From Myxococcales bacterium (lineage in GTDB: Bacteria > Myxococcota_A > UBA9160 > SMWR01): a DNA stretch of 5,620 bases. Below are positions 5,523-5,620 of this stretch, piece after piece; position 1 is the stretch's first letter, and every line of letters starts with the position of its first letter. Where the stretch lies: positions 1 to 5,620 of the forward strand of contig JACZXC010000220.1 of the NCBI GenBank assembly GCA_022571825.1, read 5' to 3'. Below the pieces are notes generated by a model. That model worked only from the letters and a program-made list of their open reading frames with translations, had not been told where the DNA came from and made no database searches. A program made the position numbers and the translations under genes.

Positions 5523-5620
5523 ATGCGGATCCACGATCTCCGAAATGCCAATCGCTTTGCAGCCTATCACGTCGTCGGTCTCGTCCTGGCACTGGCCATG
5601 TTCTTCCTCACCGAGGCCGG
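5523..5620 (+). CDS. Membrane protein, N-terminal fragment (partial)
   Basis: An ATG at 5523 with GAAGG seven bases upstream (5511-5515) opens a frame that runs off the window after 32 full codons. An in-frame TGA lies six codons upstream, so this ATG is the likely start. A short polar N-terminus (MRIHDLRNANR) is followed by a hydrophobic segment, HVVGLVLALAMFFLTEAG, which is probably a transmembrane helix or signal anchor. Too little is visible to name a family. Confidence 0.6.
   Translation, partial: MRIHDLRNANRFAAYHVVGLVLALAMFFLTEA

Overview
The window looks like chromosomal DNA from a GC-rich bacterium. Codons end overwhelmingly in G or C, long spurious antisense ORFs are common, and the gene set recalls large deltaproteobacterial-type genomes (Myxococcota or Binatota-like lineages). 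That placement is an inference from gene style, not a demonstrated taxonomy. I see no insertion sequence, integrase, phage gene, CRISPR array, tRNA or rRNA.

Layout, left to right: the 3' end of a ferredoxin-NAD(P)+ reductase-type flavoprotein (+, 2-289); a convergent polytopic membrane protein with GT-C glycosyltransferase features (-, 346-1695); a divergent gap with a good sigma70-type promoter; a small secreted protein with an internally duplicated Cys-Cys module (+, 1810-2421); a convergent zinc-ribbon protein with a tandem acidic repeat and a NucS-like nuclease domain that has lost its catalytic residues (-, 2435-3163); a divergent 241-bp gap; a Bcp/PrxQ peroxiredoxin (+, 3405-3863); a convergent TPR protein (-, 3897-4550); an exported ABHD14-like alpha/beta hydrolase (-, 4690-5385); and the first 32 codons of a membrane protein (+, 5523 onward).

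The strand changes at almost every gene, and convergent gaps are short (56, 13 and 33 bp). Nearly every gene is therefore probably its own transcription unit. The only same-strand neighbours, the hydrolase and the TPR gene, are separated by a likely terminator and a hairpin-containing leader. I see no pathway joining the genes and no sign of a defence island.

The points most worth a second look are the pseudo-nuclease with its zinc ribbon and 30-bp in-frame repeats; a 36-bp intergenic repeat present twice (291-326 and 3327-3362) whose copies differ only by transitions and can each form a hairpin; the Cys-Cys duplication in the secreted protein; and a bacterial, apparently exported relative of animal ABHD14.
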